A stretch of DNA of 64,000 nucleotides from Anaerolineae bacterium (lineage in GTDB: Bacteria > Chloroflexota > Anaerolineae > Aggregatilineales > Phototrophicaceae): NCBI GenBank assembly GCA_022822545.1, contig JAJEBE010000057.1:157671-221670 (forward strand), written 5' to 3'. The position numbers and the translations under genes were made by a program. Positions 1 to 8,286 of this stretch are shown here, one piece after another. A model generated the notes under the pieces. It was not told the DNA's origin. It did not search any database and saw only the letters and a program-made list of their open reading frames with translations. Within the stretch, counting starts at the first letter, position 1, and each line of letters starts with the position of its first letter.

Positions 1-2
1 TC

Positions 3-986
3 TTCATTCCGCGCAACAGCCCCACGATTATCAACAGCGCCTTGCTGGGCAAGCAATTCTGGGATGGCCGGGTCGAAGAGAATCCGGAATCGAGCGCTGT
101 TATCACGCTGGAAGACGCCGTCAACGACCTGGATATAAATGATGCGCTGATGGCGCAAGTGCTCTTCCCCATAACTTCCCAACATGAAATGGCCGGCGTA
201 ACCTTCGGTGATTTTCCGCCGATGGTGATCCGCCTGACCTTGCTGAACCGCTTGCGCGAGAATCCAAATTACGCCGCGCGTTTCGCCGATGTTTTTGATA
301 CCTCGCATATCAGCTTGCGGCAATTGGCGGAAGCGGTCGCCGCCTTCGAGCGCCAGTTGATATTCACCGCGGCGCCCTGGGATGACTACCTGGCCGGCGA
401 TGAGCAGGCGCTCAGCGAGGCGCAGAAGCGCGGCGGCCTGCTGTTCTTCGGCGCGCTCAATCAAGGGGTCAACTGCGCGGCCTGCCATAGCGGCGATCTG
501 TTCACCGATCAGAGGTTTCATAACCTGCTGGCGCCGCAGTTGGGACCAGGCAAGGACAACGGCATTGATGGTCGAGATGACTTTGGTCGCGCCAATGTAA
601 GTTTCGATTATCGCGATCAATACCGCTTCAAGACGCCGAGCTTGCGCAATGTCGAGTTGACGGCGCCTTACTTCCATAGCGGCGCCTACGGGTCGCTGGA
701 GGCGGTGATCTGGCACCATGCCGATCCCTGGCGGGCGAATATGGTTTATGCCGCCGAGGAGCATCTGCCGCCGGACTTTCACGATGCTCTGCTGCCCTAT
801 GATTTTGAGCGGCAGGCGCACTCCGTCGCCTATCCGGTTCGCGCGGGCCTGCCGCTTAACGAAGCGGAAGTGGCGGACCTGGTCGCGTTTTTGACCGCCT
901 TGACCGATCCGGCCGCGCGCGATCTGAGCCACATTACCCCGACTGAACTGCCCAGCGGGCTGCCGCTGGATCCCCTGCCGCGTTAA
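3..986 (+). CDS. Di-haem cytochrome c peroxidase / MauG family protein (5'-truncated by window edge)
   Basis: The reading frame is open from the first bases of the window, so the N-terminus lies outside; 327 codons are visible. A haem-binding CAACH motif sits at about visible residues 158-162. The text around it (FTDQRFHN before, KTPSLRN and PYFHSGAYGSL after) is the signature of the C-terminal half of bacterial di-haem cytochrome c peroxidases and MauG-like proteins. The first haem motif should be upstream of the window. Family knowledge: these are periplasmic proteins that reduce hydrogen peroxide or oxidise partner residues. The opening FIPRNSPTIINSAL is the usual RNxPTL-type segment after the first haem. 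The substrate cannot be told from sequence. The next gene begins 69 bp downstream. Confidence 0.88.
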   Translation, partial: FIPRNSPTIINSALLGKQFWDGRVEENPESSAVITLEDAVNDLDINDALMAQVLFPITSQHEMAGVTFGDFPPMVIRLTLLNRLRENPNYAARFADVFDTSHISLRQLAEAVAAFERQLIFTAAPWDDYLAGDEQALSEAQKRGGLLFFGALNQGVNCAACHSGDLFTDQRFHNLLAPQLGPGKDNGIDGRDDFGRANVSFDYRDQYRFKTPSLRNVELTAPYFHSGAYGSLEAVIWHHADPWRANMVYAAEEHLPPDFHDALLPYDFERQAHSVAYPVRAGLPLNEAEVADLVAFLTALTDPAARDLSHITPTELPSGLPLDPLPR

Positions 987-1055
987 TCTCGCTAAGGCAA
1001 GCCTCGCGATATTTGCTACACTATTGGCGGTTTATTTAGCTGCCGAGGTGAAGCT

Positions 1056-1931
1056 ATGGTTGTGTCCGCCTATGGAAAGTTGCCGGTCGCGCGTTTGACG
1101 CCGGCCTTGATGAAGCTGGTCAAAACCGGCGAGGTTTACAGTTTGGGCGTCGATTTTCAGGAGGGCATGTTGACGCCGGGCGCGGCGATGAAGTCTTATT
1201 CGATCGCGCCGCATTTACGCCATAGCGATCCCTCGGCGATCGATCCGGGCAGTGCCGCGGCCGAAGTCATCCGCATGTCCATCCATGTCGGCACGCATAT
1301 CGACGCGCTCTGCCATATCGCTGAAAAGCAAAATGCGACGGGCGACGCCGATTCGGCTGGCGAGCCGCGCTTGTATGCCGGCGACGGAAAGACAGTCGCC
1401 GCGCGCGATCATGTCACCTCGGCCGGGCAGACGCACCTCAGCATCGAGCAGATGCCGCCGATTGTGACGCGTGGCGTGTTATTGGATGTGGCGGCCTATA
1501 AAGATGTCGAGACCTTGCCGCCGGCTTACGGGATCGGCGCCGATGATATCCGCGGGACGATGGCGCGGCAGGGCAGCCAAATCGGCGCGGATACGGCCGT
1601 GCTGGTGCGCACGGGCTCGTATCGGCTGCTGCGCGAGGGCGACCCGATCTATCGCGATGCGCAGACCGGCTTGAACCTCGAGGCGGCGCAATTCCTGGCG
1701 TCGCAGGGCATGACCCTGGTCGGGGCGGATAATATGGCTGTCGAGGCGATGCCGCCGATGGACCATTCCGTCCATCGTTTCTTGCTGGTGAATAAGGGCA
1801 TCACGCATGTGGAGAACTTGAATCTCGATGAGCTGGCTGCCGCCGGCTGTTACGAATTCCTCCTGATTATCGCGCCTCTAAAACTGACCGGCGCGACCGG
1901 CTCCTGGGTGAATCCGCTGGCGATCGCCTGA
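1056..1931 (+). CDS. Cyclase family protein (kynurenine formamidase-like metal hydrolase)
   Basis: The 291-residue protein has the metal-binding motif HVGTHIDALCH at about residues 77-87, the defining HxGTHxDxxxH of the cyclase/kynurenine formamidase family (PF04199). Length fits the family. The start is an ATG preceded by a GAGGTGA ribosome-binding site. Members hydrolyse amides or lactones using a divalent metal; bacterial examples include KynB and isatin hydrolase. There is no tryptophan-pathway gene nearby, so kynurenine as substrate is not supported. Probably cytoplasmic, as no signal peptide is seen. Confidence 0.85.
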   Translation: MVVSAYGKLPVARLTPALMKLVKTGEVYSLGVDFQEGMLTPGAAMKSYSIAPHLRHSDPSAIDPGSAAAEVIRMSIHVGTHIDALCHIAEKQNATGDADSAGEPRLYAGDGKTVAARDHVTSAGQTHLSIEQMPPIVTRGVLLDVAAYKDVETLPPAYGIGADDIRGTMARQGSQIGADTAVLVRTGSYRLLREGDPIYRDAQTGLNLEAAQFLASQGMTLVGADNMAVEAMPPMDHSVHRFLLVNKGITHVENLNLDELAAAGCYEFLLIIAPLKLTGATGSWVNPLAIA

Positions 1932-2044
1932 GCGGCTCCAGTCATCTTACGACGAAGTCGCAGTCGGGATGGGCGGATTTTGCCAAAGGCTGGCAGCGGG
2001 GCTAGAATCCGTTTATTGTCCATTGCGCGCGAAAGGAAGCCGCT

Positions 2045-2842
2045 GTGCTGACATTTCTGCACATCAGCGATACGCATATCAGCGCCGATCCCGAGTATCG
2101 TCCACACCGGCCGCGCCAGCCGGTGCAGCATCCCAATCGCGGGGTGGAATCGCTGCTTGAGGCGATTGGCGGGTTGTCTTTCCCGGTCGATTTTATTCTG
2201 CATACCGGTGATGTCTGCGCTGAGCCGGAGGCGGAGAATTATCATCGGGCGCGGGAAATGCTTGACCGCTTGGAGCAGCCCTTGTACCTGCTGCCGGGCA
2301 ACCATGATTCGCCTCAGATGATGCGCGATATGCTGGCGGACGGCCAGCGGCGACAGGTGCTGGGCGATGACTACAGAATCATAAACGGGTATCACTTAAT
2401 CACAGTCGACATTAGCGGCGCGGATGATCCGCTGACGCCCACCCTGCCGGACGGGCAAATCGACCACTTTGCCGCGCAGCTCAACCAAGCGCAGGGCGCG
2501 CCGATTCTGATCGCGGCGCATCATCCATTCTTGCGAACGGGTGTGCCCTGGATCGATGACGAAGGGCGCATCCAGAACGGCGAGCGGCTGCATAAACTGC
2601 TGGCGGCGCAGCGGGAGCGTGTGGCCGGCGTGTTTTTCGGGCATATTCATCAGGTGGTGAACAGCTTTTGCGACGGGATTGCCTACAACTGCTGTCCATC
2701 AACCTGGTTCAACTTCACCGGTTACCCGGGTATGGAAATGCCGGACGCGGATCTGGATATGCCGGGCGGCTTCAACCTGGTGATGATCCGCGAGAATCGC
2801 ACCTTCGTGCGGCGCTACGGTTTGCCGCGGCTCACGGAGTAG
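2045..2842 (+). CDS. Calcineurin-like metallophosphoesterase (CpdA/Icc-like)
   Basis: The 265-residue protein opens with LHISDTH (Asp9 and His11), followed by a GDV motif, LPGNHD at about residues 83-88 and GHIH at about 199-202: the ordered dinuclear-metal motifs of class III metallophosphoesterases. The size and order fit the CpdA/Icc cyclic-nucleotide phosphodiesterase subgroup, but substrate specificity is inferred only. The start is a GTG preceded by AAAGGAAG. It ends 9 bp before the next gene, which is probably co-transcribed. Confidence 0.85.
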   Translation: MLTFLHISDTHISADPEYRPHRPRQPVQHPNRGVESLLEAIGGLSFPVDFILHTGDVCAEPEAENYHRAREMLDRLEQPLYLLPGNHDSPQMMRDMLADGQRRQVLGDDYRIINGYHLITVDISGADDPLTPTLPDGQIDHFAAQLNQAQGAPILIAAHHPFLRTGVPWIDDEGRIQNGERLHKLLAAQRERVAGVFFGHIHQVVNSFCDGIAYNCCPSTWFNFTGYPGMEMPDADLDMPGGFNLVMIRENRTFVRRYGLPRLTE

Positions 2843-2851
2843 ACTTAGCAA

Positions 2852-3850
2852 ATGCCAGTGGACGCACAGTCGGGCCTATTTCACATTTCCGATTTCGCCT
2901 TTAATAGCGGCGATGACCTGTCGCAACTGCGCCTGCATTATCGTACACTGGGCGAGCCGCGGCGTGATGAATCGGGGCGCGTCTGCAATGCCGTGCTGAT
3001 CCTGCACGGCACAACCGGCAGCGGCGCGCAATTCCTGCGCGAAAGTTTCGCCGGCGAATTGTTTCAGCCGGGGCAGTTGCTGGACGCCGAGCGTCACTTC
3101 ATCATCTTGCCTGATGGCATCGGCCACGGCAAATCAAGCAAGCCCAGCGATGGCTTGCGGATGCGCTTCCCGCGTTACGGCTACCTTGATATGATTCGGG
3201 CGCATTATCTTCTGCTCAGCGAAGGCTTGGGCATCGATCATCTCCACCTGGCGCTGGGCACTTCCATGGGCGGGATGCAGACCTGGCTCTGGGGCATCCA
3301 TTATCCCGACTTCATGGATTATCTCGTGCCGCTGGCATCGCTGCCGGCGGAGATCGCCGGGCGCAACCGCATGATTCGCGCCATGATCATGGATGCGATC
3401 CGCTCCGATCCCGCCTGGCGCGGCGGCGATTATGAGCGGCCGCCGGCCGGCTTAATCAACGCGATTCACCTGCTGATCATGATGACAAGCTGCCCGCTGC
3501 AATGGCGGAAAGAAGCGCCGACGCGAGAGGCTGCTGACGCCTTTCTGGCGGAGCGGATCCGCGCTCACGCCGGCGTCTTGGATGCCAATGACATGCTCTA
3601 CCAATTCGCCGCATCGGAAGATTACAACCCGGCGCCGCACCTGGAGCGGATCAAAGCGCCGCTGCTGGCGATCAATTCGGCCGACGATCAAGTCAACCCG
3701 CCGGAGCTGGGCATCATGGAAGCGGCGATGGCGCGCGTGAAGCGGGGACGTTACCGGCTGCTGCCGATAAGCGAGCATACGCGCGGACACGGCACGCACA
3801 CTTTGGCGGCGGTCTGGAAGGGGCATCTGGCGGAGTTCTTGGCGGGCTAG
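2852..3850 (+). CDS. Alpha/beta hydrolase, homoserine O-acetyltransferase (MetX)-like
   Basis: The 332-residue alpha/beta-hydrolase has a nucleophile elbow GTSMGGMQ near residues 136-143 (Ser138), an acid candidate in NSADDQVNPPE and a catalytic His region EHTRGHGTH near the C-terminus. The oxyanion segment LHGTTGSG, the wording PDGIGHGKS and the MGGMQ elbow resemble MetX-type acyltransferases. Related non-acyltransferase hydrolases also carry this elbow, so an alternative is an esterase. No other methionine gene is near. It lies 9 bp downstream of the phosphoesterase gene. Confidence 0.75.
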   Translation: MPVDAQSGLFHISDFAFNSGDDLSQLRLHYRTLGEPRRDESGRVCNAVLILHGTTGSGAQFLRESFAGELFQPGQLLDAERHFIILPDGIGHGKSSKPSDGLRMRFPRYGYLDMIRAHYLLLSEGLGIDHLHLALGTSMGGMQTWLWGIHYPDFMDYLVPLASLPAEIAGRNRMIRAMIMDAIRSDPAWRGGDYERPPAGLINAIHLLIMMTSCPLQWRKEAPTREAADAFLAERIRAHAGVLDANDMLYQFAASEDYNPAPHLERIKAPLLAINSADDQVNPPELGIMEAAMARVKRGRYRLLPISEHTRGHGTHTLAAVWKGHLAEFLAG

Positions 3851-3923
3851 CGCGAAAAAGAAATAACCACAGAGGACGTCGCGGGATCACAAAGGCGCGA
3901 AGGGCACTAAGGGCGCGAAGATG

Positions 3924-3943
3924 ATGTAGGGGCGGTCCTACAT
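3924..3943. repeat. Dispersed hairpin of the TGTAGGGGCG family
   Basis: A perfect 7-bp inverted repeat ATGTAGG/CCTACAT flanks a 6-nt loop. The core TGTAGGGGCG recurs at 7052, 8021, 15953 and, inverted, near 11361. There is no T-run, so it is not a classical terminator. Confidence 0.6.
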
Positions 3944-4117
3944 TCATGATGTCTCTGTGCCCTCAACCGCCTCTCTGTCCTCGGTGGCAAGGGTGTCTGG
4001 AACACACATATCGTCGCATACGGCAATTGCTAGCGCGGGGCGGCAAAGCAAGTTACAATTTCGCCGAGCGCAAAAGGGAAATTTGCCGAGGTCAAGACTG
4101 GACTTTCACGCAAGTAA

Positions 4118-4147
4118 GTGACAAGTTCGCGCCGGGCAAGTTATAAT
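4118..4147 (+). promoter_or_regulatory. Putative sigma-70 promoter of the molybdenum hydroxylase operon
   Basis: GTGACA at 4118-4123 (one mismatch from TTGACA) is followed by an 18-bp spacer and a perfect TATAAT at 4142-4147. It lies 65 bp upstream of the start of the 2Fe-2S subunit gene, with nothing else in between. Confidence 0.55.
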
Positions 4148-4212
4148 GGCGCTGCAGTGCAAGTTTGTTTATTGACGCTGAGAGAGTATTGGTTGAGGAA
4201 ATGGAGGGATTC

Positions 4213-4680
4213 ATGCAAGTTTCAATGACTGTCAATGGGGTCGCACATGAAGCTGATGTCGACCCCCGCACTCTGTTGGTTCATTTTTTGCGTGAGGCTC
4301 TGGATCTCACCGGCACCAAGATCGGTTGCGATACGAGCCAATGCGGCGCCTGCACGGTGCACTTGAATGGCAAGGTGCTGAAATCCTGCACCCTGCTGGC
4401 GGTACAGGCCGATGGCTGCGAAGTCACCACCATTGAGGGCTTGGCGGAGGCTGGCGAGCATCATCCGATGCAAACCGCCTTCTGGGAGAACCACGGCCTG
4501 CAATGCGGCTACTGCACGCCCGGCATGATCATGGCCAGCGCCGCCTTCGTGCGGGACAATCCCGGCGCCTCGGAAGCCGAGATCCGCCATTACCTCGAAG
4601 GAAATATCTGCCGCTGCACCGGTTATCACAATATCGTCAAGGCGGTCAAACAGGTGGCGGATGCCGCCGCCGCGACGTAG
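4213..4680 (+). CDS. (2Fe-2S)-binding subunit of a CO dehydrogenase/xanthine dehydrogenase-type molybdenum hydroxylase (CoxS-like)
   Basis: The 155-residue protein has the plant-type ferredoxin cluster CDTSQCGAC followed by VHLNG in the N-terminal half. The C-terminal half has the four-helix [2Fe-2S] domain motifs [10 protein letters not shown] and [12 protein letters not shown]. It shuttles electrons between the molybdopterin site and FAD. I chose the ATG at 4213 because GGAGGGA precedes it and the protein then begins MQVSMTVNG as in the family; an in-frame ATG exists at 4201. The stop is 10 bp before the large subunit gene, in an S-L-M operon order. Confidence 0.95.
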   Translation: MQVSMTVNGVAHEADVDPRTLLVHFLREALDLTGTKIGCDTSQCGACTVHLNGKVLKSCTLLAVQADGCEVTTIEGLAEAGEHHPMQTAFWENHGLQCGYCTPGMIMASAAFVRDNPGASEAEIRHYLEGNICRCTGYHNIVKAVKQVADAAAAT

Positions 4681-4690
4681 GAGGTGACCA

Positions 4691-7042
4691 ATGAGCACCC
4701 GTATATTTGGGAGCGGAATCAAGCGGCGGGAAGACCCGCGGCTGATCACCGGCGAAGCGCGTTACACCGATGACATCAAGCTGCCCGGCGTCCTGCACAT
4801 GGCGGTGGTGCGCAGCCCCTACGCGCACGCCAACATCGTGGGGATCGACAGCTCGGCGGCCGAGGCGATGGACGGCGTGGTTGCGGTATATACCAGCGAG
4901 GATATCGGCGACGGATTGGCGGGTTTGCCGACCGCCTGGCTGATCCCTGACAGCGACCTCAAGACACCGGAGCATCCCGCGCTGGCCAAAGGCAAGGTGC
5001 GTTACGTCGGCGATGGCGTCGCGATTGTGCTGGCGGACGACCGTTACCGGGCGCAGGACGCGGCCGATGCGGTGGTGGTCGAATACGAAGAGCTGCCGGC
5101 GGTCATCGACCCGGAAGAAGCGGCGGCTGAAGGCGCGCCACTCATCCATGACGATGTCGAGGGCAATATCGCCTTCCGCTGGGCGCCCTTCGACAAGGAA
5201 GCCAGCGATGCCGTCTTTGAAGCGGCCGATGTGGTCGTGTCGGAGCGCATTTTGCAGCAACGCCTGCTGCCGACGGCGATGGAGCCGCGCGCGGCCATGG
5301 CGCAATACAACCCGGCGACGCAAGAATTGACGCTTTGGTGCACCTCGCAGAACCCGCATATCCACCGCTTCATCATCAGCGCTGTGACCGGCTTGAACGA
5401 GAATAAAGTGCGGGTGATCGCGCCAGAAGTCGGCGGCGGCTTCGGCAGCAAGATCCCCTGCTACCCGGACGAAGCCCTGGTCAGTTGGGCGTCGATCAAG
5501 CTTGGCGTGCCGGTGAAATGGACCGAGACGCGCTCGGAGAATTATCTGATCACCATCCACGGGCGCGACCATGTGCAGCATGTCGAGATGGCGGCCAGCA
5601 ATGACGGCAAGCTGCTCGGCGTCCGCGCGACCGTTTACGCCGGCATGGGCGGCTACCTGTCCACGGCGGCGCCGGGCATCCCCACGATTTTGCACGGCTT
5701 GCTTTATGTCGGTCCCTACACGATCGACAGCATCTACTGCGAATCCATCGGCGTGATGACCAACGGCACGCCGACCGACGCCTATCGCGGCGCCGGACGC
5801 CCGGAAGCGACCTTCCTGCTTGAGCGCATGGTCGATAATGTGGCCCGCGCGCTGGATATGGATCCGGTCGAACTGCGGCGCAAGAATCTCATCCCCGCCT
5901 TTGAAGACGGCTACGATGTGGCCGCCGGCTTGACCTACGACAGCGGCGATTATCCGGCCGCCTTCGAGAAGGCGCTGGATATGGCCGGCTATTCGGATTT
6001 CCGTCAAGCGCAAGCCGACGCGCAGGCGCAAGGGCGCTACCTCGGCATCGGCGTCACCGCTTATACCGAGATGTGCGGCCTGGGCCCAAGTCAAGTCGCG
6101 GGCGCGGTCGGTTTCCAGGGCGGCTTGTGGGAGAGCGCCACCGTGCGCGTCACGCCCACCGGCAAGGTGCAGGCGCTGATCGGCGCTTCGCCCCACGGTC
6201 AAGGCTCGGAGACGACCTTGGCGCAGATAATCTCGGAAGAGCTCGGTTTCCCGGTCGAGGACATTGAAGTGGTGCATGGCGATACGACCGAGACGCCGAT
6301 GGGCTGGGGCACCTACGGCAGCCGCACGACGCCGGTCACCGGCGCGGCGCTTGCGCATGCCTCGCGCAAGCTCAAGGAGAAAGCGCGCGTCCTGGCGGCG
6401 CATCTTATGGAAGCCAATGTCGATGACATCGAATACGCCGATGGCAACTTCTCGGTCAAGGGATCGCCCGATCAAGCGCAGAGCATTCAGGATGTGGCGT
6501 TGATGGCGCACCTGGCCTGGAATATGCCCGAGGGCATGGACCCGGGCTTTGAGGAATCGCAATTCTACGATCCGCCCAACTTCGTCTATCCCTTCGGCAC
6601 GCACATCGCGATCGTCGAAGTCGATGCCGAAACCGGCGAGATCGAGTTGCAGCGCTATATCGCCGTTGACGACTGCGGTCCGCAGATCAACCCGGAGGTC
6701 GTCGCCGGCCAGATCCACGGCGGCGTCGTGCAAGGCGCGGCGCAAGCGCTCTGCGAAGGCGTGATTTACAGTGACGATGGGCAACTGCTGACGGGCACGA
6801 TGCAAGACTACTGCATGCCCAAAGCCGATATGTTCCCCAATTTCGAATTGGGCGAGACGGTGACGCCATCGCCGCATCATCCCATCGGTGTCAAAGGCGT
6901 CGGCGAGACCGGCACCATCGCCAGCACGCCGACGGTCTACAATGCCGTGCTGGATGCGTTGGCGCCGCTCGGCGTGGAGCAGCTCGACATGCCGCTGACA
7001 TCGGCGAAAGTCTGGGGGGCGATTCAAGCAGCCCGTTCGTAA
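4691..7042 (+). CDS. Molybdopterin-binding subunit, form II CoxL-like (xanthine dehydrogenase family)
   Basis: The 783-residue protein has the family start RREDPRLITGEARYTDDI, the GGGFGSK molybdopterin motif and an essential-Glu region GVGETG at about residues 735-740. The active-site loop reads AYRGAGR at about residues 364-370. Family knowledge: form I (true aerobic CO dehydrogenase) has AYxCSFR; AYRGAGR marks form II enzymes, whose physiological substrates are mostly unproven. CO oxidation should therefore not be assumed. The start ATG is preceded by AGGAGGTGACC. An ~790-codon open frame on the opposite strand is a GC-driven shadow. Confidence 0.95.
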   Translation: MSTRIFGSGIKRREDPRLITGEARYTDDIKLPGVLHMAVVRSPYAHANIVGIDSSAAEAMDGVVAVYTSEDIGDGLAGLPTAWLIPDSDLKTPEHPALAKGKVRYVGDGVAIVLADDRYRAQDAADAVVVEYEELPAVIDPEEAAAEGAPLIHDDVEGNIAFRWAPFDKEASDAVFEAADVVVSERILQQRLLPTAMEPRAAMAQYNPATQELTLWCTSQNPHIHRFIISAVTGLNENKVRVIAPEVGGGFGSKIPCYPDEALVSWASIKLGVPVKWTETRSENYLITIHGRDHVQHVEMAASNDGKLLGVRATVYAGMGGYLSTAAPGIPTILHGLLYVGPYTIDSIYCESIGVMTNGTPTDAYRGAGRPEATFLLERMVDNVARALDMDPVELRRKNLIPAFEDGYDVAAGLTYDSGDYPAAFEKALDMAGYSDFRQAQADAQAQGRYLGIGVTAYTEMCGLGPSQVAGAVGFQGGLWESATVRVTPTGKVQALIGASPHGQGSETTLAQIISEELGFPVEDIEVVHGDTTETPMGWGTYGSRTTPVTGAALAHASRKLKEKARVLAAHLMEANVDDIEYADGNFSVKGSPDQAQSIQDVALMAHLAWNMPEGMDPGFEESQFYDPPNFVYPFGTHIAIVEVDAETGEIELQRYIAVDDCGPQINPEVVAGQIHGGVVQGAAQALCEGVIYSDDGQLLTGTMQDYCMPKADMFPNFELGETVTPSPHHPIGVKGVGETGTIASTPTVYNAVLDALAPLGVEQLDMPLTSAKVWGAIQAARS

Positions 7043-7050
7043 TCAGATGC

Positions 7051-7119
7051 TTGTAGGGGCGATCCTTGGGTCGCCCGCCAAGAAAGCGACAATCTGACGG
7101 GCGATTCGGTCGCCCGCCT
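7051..7119. repeat. Paired intergenic hairpins (GGGCGA/TCGCCC family)
   Basis: TGTAGGGGCGATCC...GGTCGCCCGCC is followed 20 bp later by GGGCGATTC..GTCGCCCGCC. These are two adjacent imperfect hairpins of the same dispersed family, placed inside the operon between the large and FAD subunit genes. Confidence 0.6.
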
Positions 7120-7147
7120 CAAGGAAAAACGGAGGAGGAAAACAAAT

Positions 7148-7993
7148 ATGTGGCCTAATGAATTTGATTACGCGCGGGCGGGCTCGGTTGATGAAGCGCT
7201 GAGTTTGATCGGCGATGAGGGCAAGTTTCTGGCCGGCGGGCACAGCCTGCTGCCGGTGATGAAGCTCCGTCTGGCTGCGCCCGAGCAACTGGTGGATATC
7301 GGCGGCATCGACAGCCTGCGAGGCATCTCCGCTGACGGCGGGCTCACCATCGGCGCGACCACCACCCACGCCGAAATCGCCGCCTCGGCGGATGTGCAAG
7401 CGATGTGCGCCGGTCTGGCCAGCGCCTGCGGGCAAGTGGGCGATCAGGCCGTGCGCAACTTCGGCACGATTGGCGGCAATATCGCCCATGCCGACCCCGC
7501 GTCTGACCCGCCGACGGTGTTGGTGGCTTGCGGCGCCACGATCCATATTCAGGGCGCCGACGGCTCCCGCAGTGTCAGCGCGCAAGACTTCTTCGTCGAC
7601 CTCTTTGAGACTGACTTGGAAGATGGCGAGCTCATCACCAGCCTCAGCCTGCCAAACTGTAGCGACTGCCAATGCGCCTATGTAAAATTCCCGCATCCCG
7701 CTTCACGCTACGCCATCGTGGGAGTTGCTGTCTGTCTGAAGATGGATGGCGGCACTTGCGCGCAGGCGGATATCGCGGTCGGCGGGGCAACGGTGAAGGC
7801 GGTCAAATGCGGCGGCGCGGAGGCGGCTCTGACTGGCTCGACGCTGGATGATGCCGCCATCAGCGCAGCGGCCGAGGCGGTCAAAGCCGATATCGGCGAC
7901 TGGCTTGCGGGCGATATCGCTTATCCGGAGAGCTATCGGCAGCAGATGGCGGGCGTCTTCCTCAGGCGCGCCATCGCCGCGGCGACCGGCTAG
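7148..7993 (+). CDS. FAD-binding subunit of the molybdenum hydroxylase (CoxM-like)
   Basis: The 281-residue protein has the FAD-binding segments AGGHSLLPVMKLRL and TIGGNIAHADPASDPP, which characterise the vanillyl-alcohol-oxidase-fold FAD subunits of this family, and a C-terminal CO-dehydrogenase flavoprotein domain. Length matches CoxM (about 280-290). It receives electrons from the 2Fe-2S subunit and passes them to the quinone pool or another acceptor. The start is preceded by GGAGGAGG. It is third in the operon, after a 105-bp gap containing two hairpins. Confidence 0.94.
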   Translation: MWPNEFDYARAGSVDEALSLIGDEGKFLAGGHSLLPVMKLRLAAPEQLVDIGGIDSLRGISADGGLTIGATTTHAEIAASADVQAMCAGLASACGQVGDQAVRNFGTIGGNIAHADPASDPPTVLVACGATIHIQGADGSRSVSAQDFFVDLFETDLEDGELITSLSLPNCSDCQCAYVKFPHPASRYAIVGVAVCLKMDGGTCAQADIAVGGATVKAVKCGGAEAALTGSTLDDAAISAAAEAVKADIGDWLAGDIAYPESYRQQMAGVFLRRAIAAATG

Positions 7994-8020
7994 CGCTGGA
8001 GTCCCGCAAAGCAACTGTAT

Positions 8021-8045
8021 TGTAGGGGCGAGCCTTGTCTCGCCC
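8021..8045. repeat. Dispersed hairpin TGTAGGGGCGAG..CTCGCCC
   Basis: TGTAGGGGCGAG and CTCGCCC form an 8-bp stem immediately downstream of the FAD subunit gene. No T-run follows, so terminator function is uncertain. Confidence 0.55.
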
Positions 8046-8112
8046 TTCTTGGTTTGTGTGGCCGGCAAATATGCAGCGCTCTGCAGACGATTATGCGGGC
8101 TGGGAAGGCAGC

Positions 8113-8139
8113 TTGACAGATCTATCAGATTATTATTAC
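8113..8139 (+). promoter_or_regulatory. Possible promoter for the SH3b/fibronectin protein gene
   Basis: A perfect TTGACA at 8113-8118 is followed by AT-rich sequence with TATTAC/TTACAC candidates at 15-17 bp spacing. The -10 element is weak. The surrounding 290 bp contain no gene. Confidence 0.3.
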
Positions 8140-8286
8140 ACAACTTACTGGATAGTTAATTTCTCGATCTCTCAAAATCGGCTTGATGAGAAACTTGACC
8201 TGGCGCTTGACGTAGCGGGAAGGAGAAGAGGCGCTCTCTTTCTTGAACGGTTGCGACTACTGAATCTATGAACAGGGGATATACAG

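Larger units (their letters stand above)
3851..4212. other. Intergenic region with inverted accessory repeats and a promoter
   Basis: No convincing gene lies in these 362 bp. The left part carries ACCACAGAGGAC-type sequence (about 3864-3920) and its inverted counterpart (about 3949-3991), with a perfect ATGTAGG/CCTACAT hairpin between them. The right part holds the promoter for the molybdenum hydroxylase operon. A 66-codon open frame at 3946-4146 has no ribosome-binding site or recognisable content. Confidence 0.6.

Noticed and set aside
3946..4146. 66-codon frame before the CoxS-like gene
   Set aside because: It lies across repeat and promoter sequence and has no ribosome-binding site.
4646..7027. 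Open frame of about 790 codons antisense to the CoxL-like gene
   Set aside because: It mirrors the codon structure of a high-GC gene, is rich in His/Arg/Asp/Gly, and shows no domain or ribosome-binding site; the plus-strand gene is unambiguous.
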